From NCBI GenBank assembly GCA_018780145.1, contig JADMKA010000146.1, forward strand, positions 37,290 through 101,289: 64,000 nucleotides of DNA, written 5' to 3'. The stretch is from Vitreoscilla sp. GTDB taxonomy: Bacteria; Pseudomonadota; Gammaproteobacteria; Burkholderiales; Burkholderiaceae_C. The notes under the pieces are model-generated. The model did not search any database, was not told the DNA's origin, and saw nothing but the letters and a program-made list of their open reading frames with translations. This document shows, one piece after another, positions 1-8,210 of this stretch. The position numbers and the translations under genes are program-made. Numbering within the stretch: position 1 is the stretch's first letter; each line of letters begins with the position of its first letter.

Positions 1-54
1 ACCCATGCATACTCTACCGATGACCCTTTGCTCCACCCTCGACCGGACCACGGC

Positions 55-945
55 ATGATCCGCATCCAGCTGCAGATCGAACTGGCCTATGAGGTGACCG
101 ACCCGAACGGCGCCGACTTCGTCTTCAACATCCACGCCGCCCACACGCCGGCCCAGGCGATCTCGTCCGAGAGCCTGATGATCAGCCAGCCGCTGACCCC
201 GCAGGTGCACACCGACCCCGCTACCGGCAACCGCTACATGCGGCTCACCGCGCAACCGGGCTGGCTCAAGCTCTGGTACGCCGCCACCGTGGACCTGACC
301 CACCACCGGGCGGACCCGGCCACGCTGGCCGAGATCCCGGTGCGCGACCTGCCGCAGGAGGTGATCGGCTACATCTACCCCAGCCGCTACTGCCAGAGCG
401 ACCGGCTGGTGAAGTTCGCCATCAACGAGTTCGGCCGCCTCTGGCAAGGCCACGGCCGGGTGCAGGCCATCCAGGACTGGGTGCGCCGGCACGTCACCTT
501 CACCTCCAACACCTCGAACTCCAACACCTCGGCGGTGGACACGCTGATCGAGCAGGTGGGGGTGTGCCGCGATTTCGCGCACCTGATGGTGGCGCTGTGC
601 CGGGCGGTGAACATCCCGGCGCGCTTCGCCACCGGCACCGATTTCGGGGCCGACCCGGCGCTGGGCCCACCGGATTTCCATGCCTATGTGGAGGTCTACC
701 TGGGCCACCGCTGGTACATCTTCGACCCCTCCGGCACGGCGATCCCAATGGCCTTCGTGCGCTTCGGCACCGGGCGTGACGCGGCCGACGTGGCCTTTGC
801 CACCATCTTCGGCGGCGTGCGGGCCCAGGCCCCGGTGATCCGCGCCTGGGCCATGGAGGATGCCGCGAAGGGCATCGAGCTGCCCTACCACTGCAACCAG
901 GCGCTCTCCACCGACAGCGGGCGGGTGCCGCTGACGACCAGCTGA
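55..945 (+). CDS. Transglutaminase-like family protein
   Basis: A 296-residue protein with an N-terminal beta-rich region (about 1-100) followed by a papain-like transglutaminase core. The triad is visible as Cys171 in GVCRDFAHL, His209 in PDFHAYVEV and Asp224 in WYIFDPSG. This architecture matches cytosolic bacterial transglutaminase-like proteins, which are thought to act as peptidases or amidases; the substrate cannot be read from the sequence. No signal peptide is seen. The frame stays open to a TTG at 28, but I chose the ATG at 55 because the conserved region (IRIQLQIELAYEV) begins there. The stop codon lies 1 base before an 84-bp structured repeat, and the next gene is convergent. Confidence 0.85.
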   Translation: MIRIQLQIELAYEVTDPNGADFVFNIHAAHTPAQAISSESLMISQPLTPQVHTDPATGNRYMRLTAQPGWLKLWYAATVDLTHHRADPATLAEIPVRDLPQEVIGYIYPSRYCQSDRLVKFAINEFGRLWQGHGRVQAIQDWVRRHVTFTSNTSNSNTSAVDTLIEQVGVCRDFAHLMVALCRAVNIPARFATGTDFGADPALGPPDFHAYVEVYLGHRWYIFDPSGTAIPMAFVRFGTGRDAADVAFATIFGGVRAQAPVIRAWAMEDAAKGIELPYHCNQALSTDSGRVPLTTS

Positions 946-946
946 G

Positions 947-1030
947 CTGGGGCACCCGGTGCCGGCATACCGGCCCCACCCGCCGAGCGGGTGCTCAGCC
1001 GGCTTGGGAGCGGCCCGGCGCTCGGTTGAG
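947..1030 (+). repeat. 84-bp structured intergenic repeat, copy 1
   Basis: Matches 15734-15817 at 81 of 84 positions in the same orientation. It contains a GCCGG/CCGGC stem (961-974), a perfect CACCCGC/GCGGGTG stem with a 3-nt loop (977-993), and a long-range CTCAGCCG/CGGTTGAG stem (994-1030). It fills the gap between the stop of the transglutaminase-like gene and the stop of the convergent tautomerase gene almost exactly. A bidirectional terminator or a REP-like element is plausible; there is no T-tract. Confidence 0.85.
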
Positions 1031-1039
1031 CCGTGCAGC

Positions 1040-1420
1040 TCAGGTGTGCAGCAACCGGCCGCCGCCGAAGGACCAGTTCTCCCAGGCCGTTTCCTTGAAC
1101 ACGACCATCACCTGCTCGGTGTCCAGGCCCAGCGTGGCCAGCGAGCCCATCAGGTGGGCCAGCAACTGGCGTTTCACCTTCACGCTGCGGCCGACCGACC
1201 AGAGGATCTCGATCAGCACGAAATCCTCACCGCGGTCCGAGCCCAGGTCGGGGTAGCGCGGGTCGAAGCGGAAGTCCTCGGCACCCAGCTCGAGCACGCG
1301 GTGGAAGCGGTCGGTGGGTGGCACGCCGCTGGCCAGCAGGGCTGAGTGCACGGCGTCGAGCACGCCGGTCTTGAACTCGGGGGCCTTCGGGGCACGAACG
1401 GTGAGTGTCACCAAGGGCAT
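1040..1420 (-). CDS. Tautomerase family protein
   Basis: A 126-residue protein beginning MPLVTLTVR. Pro2, which becomes N-terminal once Met is removed, is the catalytic base of the tautomerase superfamily. The length fits the MSAD/Tautomerase_2-like members of about 125-130 residues rather than the 62-residue 4-oxalocrotonate tautomerases. Other family-like features are the FRFDPRYPDLG loop and the C-terminal ENWSFGGG segment. The frame continues far upstream, but the ATG at 1420 puts Pro in position 2, which decides the start. It is divergent from the pirin gene. The substrate is unknown; members act on oxo-acid tautomers or dehalogenate small acids. Confidence 0.8.
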   Translation of the reverse strand: MPLVTLTVRAPKAPEFKTGVLDAVHSALLASGVPPTDRFHRVLELGAEDFRFDPRYPDLGSDRGEDFVLIEILWSVGRSVKVKRQLLAHLMGSLATLGLDTEQVMVVFKETAWENWSFGGGRLLHT

Positions 1421-1495
1421 GGGGACTCCGGGCAGGGCGTGGAACGGGCATCCATCATGCCGTACGCTTGAGGCCCAGCCTGAGGGAGCCACCTC

Positions 1496-2374
1496 ATGAT
1501 CCGATTGACACCGCACATCAAGGACCTGGCCGATGGCTTCCAGGTGAGGCGCCTGCTGCCTGCTGCCGCGCAGCGCTCGGTGGGGCCTTTCGTCTTCTTC
1601 GACCACTTCGGCCCGGTGACGCTGCCCGCCGAGGCCGATACGGATGTCGGCCCGCACCCGCACATCGGCCTGGCGACGGTGACCTACCTGTTCGAAGGCG
1701 CCTTCCTGCACCGCGACAGCCTGGGCACGGTGCAGGAGATCCGCCCCGGTGCCGTGAACTGGATGACAGCCGGCCGGGGCATCGTGCACTCCGAGCGCAC
1801 GCCGCCGGCACTGGCAGGCCGCGAGCGCCGAATCCATGGGCTGCAGTTGTGGCTGGCATTGCCCGAGGCCCAGGAAGAGGGCGAGCCAGGCTTCCAGCAT
1901 GTGCCGGCCGAGGCGATCCCGGAGGTGGCCGTTCCCGACGCGGTGGTGCGCGTGCTGGTGGGTGCTGCCTTCGGCCGGGCGTCGCCCGTGGCCACCGCCA
2001 GCCCCACGCTGTACCTGGACCTGACCTTGACCGGCGATGTGCCCCTGCGGCTCCCGGCCGGCCTGGCCGAGGAGCTGGCCGTCTACAGCCCGGAGCACAC
2101 GCTGCTGGTCGATGGCGAGGTGCTGCCACCGCAGGTGATGGCGGTGCCGGACGGTACGCATGCCATCGAACTGGCGGGCCCGGCCGGCAGCCGCTGCGTG
2201 GTGATCGGTGGGGAGCGGCTGCACACGCCGCGCCACATGTGGTGGAACTTCGTGGCGAGCCAGCGTGGCTTGCTGGAGGCTGCCGCCTACCGCTGGGAGA
2301 CTGGCGCCTTTCCGCCGATCCCAGGCGACGACGAAGGGCGCCTGCGCATGCCGCCGTTCCCCAGTGGCCGGTAG
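1496..2374 (+). CDS. Pirin family protein
   Basis: A 292-residue bicupin of the pirin family. The metal-binding set is intact in the N-terminal cupin: His54 and His56 in PHPHIGLATVTYL, His98 and Glu100 in GIVHSERTP. Bacterial pirins bind Fe(II) and some, such as E. coli YhhW, have quercetin 2,3-dioxygenase activity; others modulate metabolic enzymes. No signal peptide is present, so it is cytosolic. The ATG at 1496 has a good ribosome site, GAGGGAG at 1482-1488. It diverges from the tautomerase gene across 75 bp. Family assignment is firm; physiological role is not. Confidence 0.9.
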   Translation: MIRLTPHIKDLADGFQVRRLLPAAAQRSVGPFVFFDHFGPVTLPAEADTDVGPHPHIGLATVTYLFEGAFLHRDSLGTVQEIRPGAVNWMTAGRGIVHSERTPPALAGRERRIHGLQLWLALPEAQEEGEPGFQHVPAEAIPEVAVPDAVVRVLVGAAFGRASPVATASPTLYLDLTLTGDVPLRLPAGLAEELAVYSPEHTLLVDGEVLPPQVMAVPDGTHAIELAGPAGSRCVVIGGERLHTPRHMWWNFVASQRGLLEAAAYRWETGAFPPIPGDDEGRLRMPPFPSGR

Positions 2375-2450
2375 CGGCCGGTGGCGATCACCGTGTGCCC
2401 ACCGACAGAGGCCATGCGATGATCGGCAAGCGCGGTGATGCTCCAGGACA

Positions 2451-3869
2451 ATGCCGGTCATGAGCCTGCCCACCCCCGTTCGCCTCCTAACGCTGCAACG
2501 CCAGCTCGAATCCGGCCTGCTGGAGCGTGACACCGCCGCACGGTTGGTGCTGCTGGCAGCTCTGGCCGGCGAGCATGTGCTGCTGATCGGCCCGCCGGGC
2601 ACCGCCAAGAGCGAACTGGCGCGCCGCCTGCACCATGCCTTCAGCGGAGCACGCTACTTCGAGCGCCTGCTGACCCGTTTCTCGACGCCTGAGGAACTGT
2701 TCGGCCCGCTGTCGCTGGTGGCGCTGGAGAACGACCGCTACGAGCGCCTGACCGACGGCTTCCTGCCCACCGCGGGCATCGCCTTTCTCGACGAGGTGTT
2801 CAAGGCCAACTCGGCGATCCTCAATGCGCTGCTGACCCTGCTCAACGAGCGCGAGTTCGACAACGGCAGCGGCCGCCAGCCCACGCCGCTGATCAGCGTG
2901 GTGGGCGCCAGCAACGAACTGCCGGCCGACGATGCGCTGCTGGCCTTCTTCGACCGCTTCCTGCTGCGGGTGCCGGTGGCGCCGGTGGGGGATGCCTCGT
3001 TCGAGGCCTTGCTTCGGCTGCCGGCCGCCGAGCCCGGCTCGGCACCCCCACTCGACGAGGCCGAGCGTCGGGCGATCATGCAGGCCGCCGCCGCGGTGCG
3101 GCTGGGCGACGAGGCGGTGGCCGCTTGCACGGCGCTGCGCCAGTGGCTGGCCAGCCGCGGGCAGGGCCTGTCCGACCGGCGCTGGCGGCAGTGGGTGGGC
3201 CTGATGCGCACGGCGGCCGCCACCGAAGGCCGGGCCGAGGTCGACGGGCTGGACCTCTGGCTGGCACCCTACGTGGCCGGGGCCACTCCGCAGGAGGCCG
3301 AGGCGCTGGCGCAGTGGTTCGAGGCCGATTGGTTGCAGGCCGTGCCGCTGGAACTGGCCTGGCTCGGTCGTGCGGTGGAGGCCTTCGAAAAGCAGCTGGA
3401 GCTGGAACAGAGCGCGCAGGCCGAGGGCGCCGAGAGCGACACCGCCGGCAAGCTGGCCCTGGCCCGGGCGATCGGCCTGGGCGACGGGTCGGGCGGCGAA
3501 CCAGCCGCCGTGGTGATGCCACGCCTGACCATCGCCGGTCTCGAGGCCCAGCTGCGCCGCCACTTCAGCCCGGTGCACATCGCCGCGCGAGTGGCCCAGG
3601 TGGAGGGCCTGATCGCCCACGTCACGGCGCAGCGCGAGGCACTCGGGCTGCGGGCCGAGACCTTGGCGGCGCAACTCGCCACACGGTTCTGGGTGCCGTC
3701 ACGCCTGGCCGCGCGCTGGAACGCCGCGCACGCCGAATCGCTGGCACGCCTGCAGGCGCTGGCCGGTCGCCTGCAGGCGGTGCGTGCAGGCTTCGCCACG
3801 CTGCCCGAGGATGCGCAGTCGGTGGCCCCGGCGCCCGAGCCGGTGGCGTTGGACGACCTGGCAGCCTGA
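2451..3869 (+). CDS. ravA: MoxR-family AAA+ ATPase, RavA-like
   Basis: A 472-residue AAA+ protein. Walker A is GPPGTAKS (47-54), Walker B is IAFLDEVF (110-117), and sensor 1 lies near Asn155 in GASNELPADD. The RavA signature block FSTPEELFGPLSLVALEN is present, followed by an arginine-rich C-terminal helical region. RavA works with the VWA protein ViaA as a chaperone-like pair, in E. coli linked to respiratory Fe-S complexes and aminoglycoside sensitivity. The gene ends 8 bases before the VWA gene, so the two are co-transcribed. A second ATG at 2460 is an alternative start; AGGAC at 2444 sits before the first. Confidence 0.9.
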   Translation: MPVMSLPTPVRLLTLQRQLESGLLERDTAARLVLLAALAGEHVLLIGPPGTAKSELARRLHHAFSGARYFERLLTRFSTPEELFGPLSLVALENDRYERLTDGFLPTAGIAFLDEVFKANSAILNALLTLLNEREFDNGSGRQPTPLISVVGASNELPADDALLAFFDRFLLRVPVAPVGDASFEALLRLPAAEPGSAPPLDEAERRAIMQAAAAVRLGDEAVAACTALRQWLASRGQGLSDRRWRQWVGLMRTAAATEGRAEVDGLDLWLAPYVAGATPQEAEALAQWFEADWLQAVPLELAWLGRAVEAFEKQLELEQSAQAEGAESDTAGKLALARAIGLGDGSGGEPAAVVMPRLTIAGLEAQLRRHFSPVHIAARVAQVEGLIAHVTAQREALGLRAETLAAQLATRFWVPSRLAARWNAAHAESLARLQALAGRLQAVRAGFATLPEDAQSVAPAPEPVALDDLAA

Positions 3870-3877
3870 GCGCGGCC

Positions 3878-5368
3878 ATGCCCACCGCGCATCCCGCCGA
3901 CCAGCCCTTCGACCGCCTGCAGGCCCTGCCGCGCACGGTGTGGTTGCCGAGCCTGGTCACCAGCATCGGGTCGCCGGGCCGGCGCCTGGACGACACGGCT
4001 GCGTGGCTGGCCGCGCTCGGTTGCGGCGAGCTGCCGCCGGCCGATGCCGACTTCGGGGATCCGGCGGCCAGTGCGCCGCTGCGCACCGCCGTGGGCGAAC
4101 TCGGGCTGCCGGCACTGGCCCGCGCCACGCCGGCCCTGGCCGAGCAGGTGCTGCGCACCCTGCTGTGGCACCTGGACCGCATCGTCGGCCTGCAACCGGG
4201 CCGCTCCCGCGACGAGGCCATCGCCACCGTCGCCGAGGAGTTCCGTGGCCGCTGGCAGCTGCAGACCCAGGGGCTGGACGAGGATCTCGCGCTGCTGCAG
4301 GGCCTGGGCGACTTCGCCCACCTGCGCTGGGACCAGCTGCAAGGCCACCTGCGCTCGCGGCCCTGGCAGGCGGCCCGCCGGGCGGCCGATTGGTTGCGGC
4401 AGCTGCCTGAGCTGGCCGAGTTGATCCGCCAACTCGGGCGCAGCGAGCGCGATGCGCGCCTGCCGCCCGCACCGGCCCCGCCGCCGCCTCGTGGCTCGGC
4501 GCAGCCGGTGCCGCTGCGTGCGGTGCAGACTTTGCTGCCGGACGCCCCCGGCGAGATCGTCGGCGTGCGCTTCTCGGCCCAGCCCGAGCGCATGCTGGCC
4601 AGCGAGGCGGTGATGCTCAAGCACCCGGTGCTGAAGAAGCTCTGGCGCGCCCGCCATGCCGAGGCGCGGCTGCTCAGCTGGGACACCACCGCCGTGTTGA
4701 CCGACTGGCGGCCCGACCCGCGGGCGGCCGGGCGGCAGGCCGATGCACCACCCCGGCCGGAGGCCTTGTCGCGCGGGCCGGTGATGGTTTGCCTGGACAC
4801 CTCGGGCTCGATGCGCGGCGCGCCGGAGAACATCGCCAAGGCCGTCACGCTGGCGGCGCTGCGCCTGGCCCACGAGCAGCAGCGTGGCTGCCTGCTGATC
4901 GCCTTCGGCGGCCCGCAGGAGCTGGTGGAACGTGAGCTGGGGCAGGGTGCCGACGGGCTGGCGGCGTTGATGGCGCTGATGGGCCAGGGCTTCGACGGCG
5001 GCACGGACATCCAGACCCCGATCGAGCGCGCGCTGGAGCGGGTGCACGAGGCGCGCTGGTCCCGGGCGGATCTGCTGATCGTCAGCGACGGCGAGTTCGG
5101 CTGCGTGCCGCACACCCTGGCCCGGCTGGACGAGGCCCGCGCGCGCTTCGGCCTGCGGGTGCAAGGCGTGCTGGTGGGCGACCGCGAGACCATGGGCCTG
5201 CTGGAGGTCTGCGACCACATCCACTGGGTGCGCGACTGGCGGCGCTATGCCGACGCGGCCGAGGGCGGCGACGGCCGCGGCTACTCGCCGGTGCACAGCA
5301 AGAGCCTGACGGCGCTGTACTTCCCGAACGCGCTGTCCAGCCGCGCTGCGCGGCACCGCCCGACCTGA
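3878..5368 (+). CDS. viaA: VWA-domain protein, ViaA-like partner of RavA
   Basis: A 496-residue protein with a helical N-terminal half, a proline-rich linker (about 195-205) and a C-terminal von Willebrand A domain. The MIDAS motif DTSGS lies near 307-311 in VCLDTSGSMRG, with a later Thr in FDGGTDIQTP and Asp in IVSDGEF. This is the ViaA architecture, and the position directly behind ravA supports it. The VWA domain is expected to bind a metal ion and stimulate the ATPase. The open frame extends upstream inside ravA, but the ATG at 3878 follows the ravA stop by 8 bases and begins the conserved part. Confidence 0.87.
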   Translation: MPTAHPADQPFDRLQALPRTVWLPSLVTSIGSPGRRLDDTAAWLAALGCGELPPADADFGDPAASAPLRTAVGELGLPALARATPALAEQVLRTLLWHLDRIVGLQPGRSRDEAIATVAEEFRGRWQLQTQGLDEDLALLQGLGDFAHLRWDQLQGHLRSRPWQAARRAADWLRQLPELAELIRQLGRSERDARLPPAPAPPPPRGSAQPVPLRAVQTLLPDAPGEIVGVRFSAQPERMLASEAVMLKHPVLKKLWRARHAEARLLSWDTTAVLTDWRPDPRAAGRQADAPPRPEALSRGPVMVCLDTSGSMRGAPENIAKAVTLAALRLAHEQQRGCLLIAFGGPQELVERELGQGADGLAALMALMGQGFDGGTDIQTPIERALERVHEARWSRADLLIVSDGEFGCVPHTLARLDEARARFGLRVQGVLVGDRETMGLLEVCDHIHWVRDWRRYADAAEGGDGRGYSPVHSKSLTALYFPNALSSRAARHRPT

Positions 5369-5416
5369 GCCTGCCCGTTCGGCCGGGTCATCGGCTTAGC
5401 GGTGCGGACGAGGCGC

Positions 5417-7111
5417 TCAGCGGACGGCCTCGGCCACCCGGCGCAGGACATGGGCGGTCATGGACCGCGCCAGCTCGTTCTTGCCGACGAACACGGTGCC
5501 GCAACCCTCCTGCTCCAGCAGGGCGGCCTCCTCGGCGTTCTCGCTGCGCACGACCACATCCACCGTCGGGTTCAGGCTGCGGGCGGTTTCCACCATCTGG
5601 CGCACATCCACTGTCTGCGGCGTGGCAATGACCAGCAACCGGGCCTCGGCGATGTGGGCCTGGATCAGCGTGGCCGGGTCGACCGCATTGCCCAGCACGG
5701 CGGCCTGGCCTTCGCTGCGCAGGCGCTCGACGATCTCCCGGTTCTCCTCGGCCACGACGAAGGGGATGCCCTGTGTCTTCAACGCCGCCGCGATGCCCTG
5801 GCCCACGCGGCCGTGGCCGACCAGCACCACCTGGTGGCGCAGGAACTTCGCGTCGGTCGACATCGGCAACTCGGCCAGCGGGTCGTCGCTGCGGTCGAGC
5901 CGGCGGGCCAATGCGGAGTGCGCACGCGCCCAGCGCAGCGCGGGTTCGATGGCGGCAAAGACCAGCGGGTTCAGCGCGATCGAGATCAGCGCCCCGGCCA
6001 GGATCAGGCTCTGGCCGGTGGCTGGCAGCACGCCCAGCGACATGCCGAGCCCGGCGAGGATGAACGAGAACTCGCCGATCTGTGCCAGGCCAGCCGAGAC
6101 CGTGAGCGCGGTGTTCAGCGGGTAGCGCATCAGCAGCACCAGCGCGGCGGCTGCCAGCGTCTTGCCGAGCACGATGATGCCGACGACGGCCAGCACCTTC
6201 AGCGGCTCGTCGACCAGCACGCGCGGGTCGAACAGCATGCCGACCGAGACGAAGAACAGCACCGCGAAGGCATCGCGCAGCGGCAGGGTCTCTTCTGCTG
6301 CACGGTGGCTGAACTCCGACTCGCGCAGCACCATGCCGGCGAAGAAGGCGCCGAGCGCGAAGCTCACGCCGAACAGTTGCGCCGATCCGTAGGCGATGCT
6401 CACCGCGGCCGCCACGACGCACAGCGTGAACAGCTCGCGCGAGCCGGTGCGCGCCACCTGCCACAGCAGCCACGGGAAGACCCGCCGGCCCACCACCCAC
6501 ATCAGCACCACGAAGGCGGCCACCTGCAGCACCGTGCGCCCGAGCGTTTCCCACAGTGCCGATGCCGACCCGCCGCCGTCCGCACCGGCCATGCCGGCCA
6601 GCGGCGGCAGCAGCACCAGCACCAGCACCATCGCCAGATCCTCGACGACCAGCCAGCCGATCGCGATGCGGCCATTGACCGAATCGACCAGGCCACGGCT
6701 CTCCAGCGCCTTCAACAGCACCACGGTGCTCGCCACCGACAGGGCCAGGCCGAAGACGATGGCCGCCGGCAGCGCCCAGCCCCACCAGGTGGCCACGCCG
6801 GCGCCCAGTGCGGTGGCGACGATCATCTGCACCAGCGCGCCCGGCAGGGCCACCTTGCGCACCGACATCAAGTCGTCCAACGAGAAGTGCAGGCCCACGC
6901 CGAACATCAGCAGCATCACGCCGACCTCTGCGAACTGGCTGGCGATCTCGATGTCACCGACAAAGCCCGGCGTGGCCGGCCCGATCAGGATTCCCGCGAT
7001 CAGATAGCCCACCAGCGCGGGCAGTTTGAGCCGGGCGGCCACGAAGCCCAGGACCAGGGCCGCCGCGAAGGCGGCGGCAATCAGCGTGATCAGGGGCGTG
7101 GCATGGGGCAT
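5417..7111 (-). CDS. CPA2-family cation:proton antiporter with TrkA-N domain (KefB/YbaL-like)
   Basis: A 564-residue inner-membrane protein. Residues 1 to about 390 form roughly 12 hydrophobic segments of the Na+/H+ exchanger (CPA2) fold, including LPALVGYLIAGILIGP and the VVEDL acidic motif. The C-terminal part from about 425 is a Rossmann RCK/TrkA-N domain with GHGRVGQGIA, which binds nucleotides in KefB/KefC and YbaL. The length is close to E. coli YbaL (558). It probably exchanges K+ or Na+ for protons and is gated by the cytosolic domain. It is convergent with viaA and stands alone. The choice between KefB and YbaL subgroups is not settled. Confidence 0.88.
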   Translation of the reverse strand: MPHATPLITLIAAAFAAALVLGFVAARLKLPALVGYLIAGILIGPATPGFVGDIEIASQFAEVGVMLLMFGVGLHFSLDDLMSVRKVALPGALVQMIVATALGAGVATWWGWALPAAIVFGLALSVASTVVLLKALESRGLVDSVNGRIAIGWLVVEDLAMVLVLVLLPPLAGMAGADGGGSASALWETLGRTVLQVAAFVVLMWVVGRRVFPWLLWQVARTGSRELFTLCVVAAAVSIAYGSAQLFGVSFALGAFFAGMVLRESEFSHRAAEETLPLRDAFAVLFFVSVGMLFDPRVLVDEPLKVLAVVGIIVLGKTLAAAALVLLMRYPLNTALTVSAGLAQIGEFSFILAGLGMSLGVLPATGQSLILAGALISIALNPLVFAAIEPALRWARAHSALARRLDRSDDPLAELPMSTDAKFLRHQVVLVGHGRVGQGIAAALKTQGIPFVVAEENREIVERLRSEGQAAVLGNAVDPATLIQAHIAEARLLVIATPQTVDVRQMVETARSLNPTVDVVVRSENAEEAALLEQEGCGTVFVGKNELARSMTAHVLRRVAEAVR

Positions 7112-7184
7112 CAGCGCGGTGGGGTCTCGGGCAGGTGTGTCGAGCCAGTGTAGCGAGCCCCACCCGGCCGCCTGTGGAAAACCC

Positions 7185-8168
7185 TCAGTCCTGGCTCAGG
7201 CCGATCCGCCTGGCGACCGCGCCCCAGGTCTTCGAGTCCTCGGCCAGCCGCGCGGCGGTCTGCGCCGGGCTGGCCACCACCACCACCTGGTCGCTTTGCC
7301 GCAGCTTCTCGACCACGTCCGGCAACCTGAGCGCGTTAGCCATCGCGGTGTGCATCGCGTTGACGATGGGCTCCGACGTGCCGCGCGGCGCGAAGAGCAC
7401 CAGCGAGAACGTGGCGTCGAAGCCCGGGTAGCCGGATTCGGCCACGGTGGGCACCTCGGGCAACAAGGCCGAGCGCTGCGCGCCCGAGACCGCCAAGGCC
7501 AGCAGCCGGCCCGAGCGCACGTGCGGCAGCACCGTGGGCCCGGCCAGGAAGCCGCATTCGACGGTGCCGCCGATGACATCCTGCATCGCCGGGGCCGGGC
7601 CCTTGTAGGGCACGTGGGTCATCGTGATGCCGGCGGTGGCGCTGAAGAGTTCCGTCGCCAGGTGGCCCGGTGAGCCGGCGCCGCCGGAGGCGTAGCTCAT
7701 CGGCGCGGCCTTGGCCTTGGCCACCAGCTGGGCCACGGACTTCACGCCCACGGCCGGGTGACACACGAGGGTCTGGCTGAACGAGGCGGCGCGCATGACC
7801 GGCTGCAGGTCCTCGGGCTTGAAGCCCAGGCGCTGGTAGACATGTGGGTTGACAGTGATCAGCGTGTCGGTGGTCCAAAGCCACGTGGTGCCGTCGGGTG
7901 CGGCGCGGGCCGCCTCCGCGGCACCCAGGTTGCCAGCGGCGCCGGGCTTGTTGTCGAGCACCAGTGTCTGCTTGAGCACCGGTTGCATCTTCTCGAGCGC
8001 GGTGCGCAGCACGATGTCGCTCGGGCCACCTGGCGGCAGCGGCACGATCACACGCACCGGTTTGTCGGGCCAGGCGGCCTGGGACCAACCGAGTGTCGGG
8101 GTGGCGGCGGCGATGGCCATGGCCAGCAGGCCGGGAGTGCGGCGCAGCGCGGCAATGTGATCGAGCAT
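7185..8168 (-). CDS. Bug-family (tripartite tricarboxylate-type) periplasmic receptor
   Basis: A 327-residue secreted binding protein. The signal peptide runs to about residue 31 (TPTLGWSQA) and the mature protein starts with the typical Bug sequence WPDKPVRVIVPLPPGGPSD. The family core LGAAEAARAAPDGTT and the MSYASGG region are present. Bug proteins are numerous in Burkholderiales and bind carboxylates and related small organics; many are orphans without TctA/TctB membrane partners, as here. The gene lies 42 bases downstream of the sulfatase on the same strand, with ribosome site AAGGAGA before its ATG, so it may bind the acid or alcohol released by that enzyme. The ligand is not readable. 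Confidence 0.9.
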   Translation of the reverse strand: MLDHIAALRRTPGLLAMAIAAATPTLGWSQAAWPDKPVRVIVPLPPGGPSDIVLRTALEKMQPVLKQTLVLDNKPGAAGNLGAAEAARAAPDGTTWLWTTDTLITVNPHVYQRLGFKPEDLQPVMRAASFSQTLVCHPAVGVKSVAQLVAKAKAAPMSYASGGAGSPGHLATELFSATAGITMTHVPYKGPAPAMQDVIGGTVECGFLAGPTVLPHVRSGRLLALAVSGAQRSALLPEVPTVAESGYPGFDATFSLVLFAPRGTSEPIVNAMHTAMANALRLPDVVEKLRQSDQVVVVASPAQTAARLAEDSKTWGAVARRIGLSQD

Positions 8169-8210
8169 GGGGTGTCTCCTTCGGTGGTGTTCGGGGGGCA
8201 GGGGGCCGGG

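Noticed and set aside
1..54. A start for the transglutaminase-like gene upstream of 55
   Set aside because: ATGs at 5 and 20 are in another frame and the TTG at 28 adds nine non-conserved residues.
2487..5356. Long open frames on the minus strand opposite ravA and viaA
   Set aside because: They mirror the codon bias of the real genes on the other strand, contain low-complexity Ala/Arg/Gln/Gly sequence and no family motif.
5402..7153. 583-codon open frame on the plus strand opposite the antiporter
   Set aside because: Composition is His/Gln/Arg-rich as expected for an antisense frame of a GC-rich membrane-protein gene; no motif.
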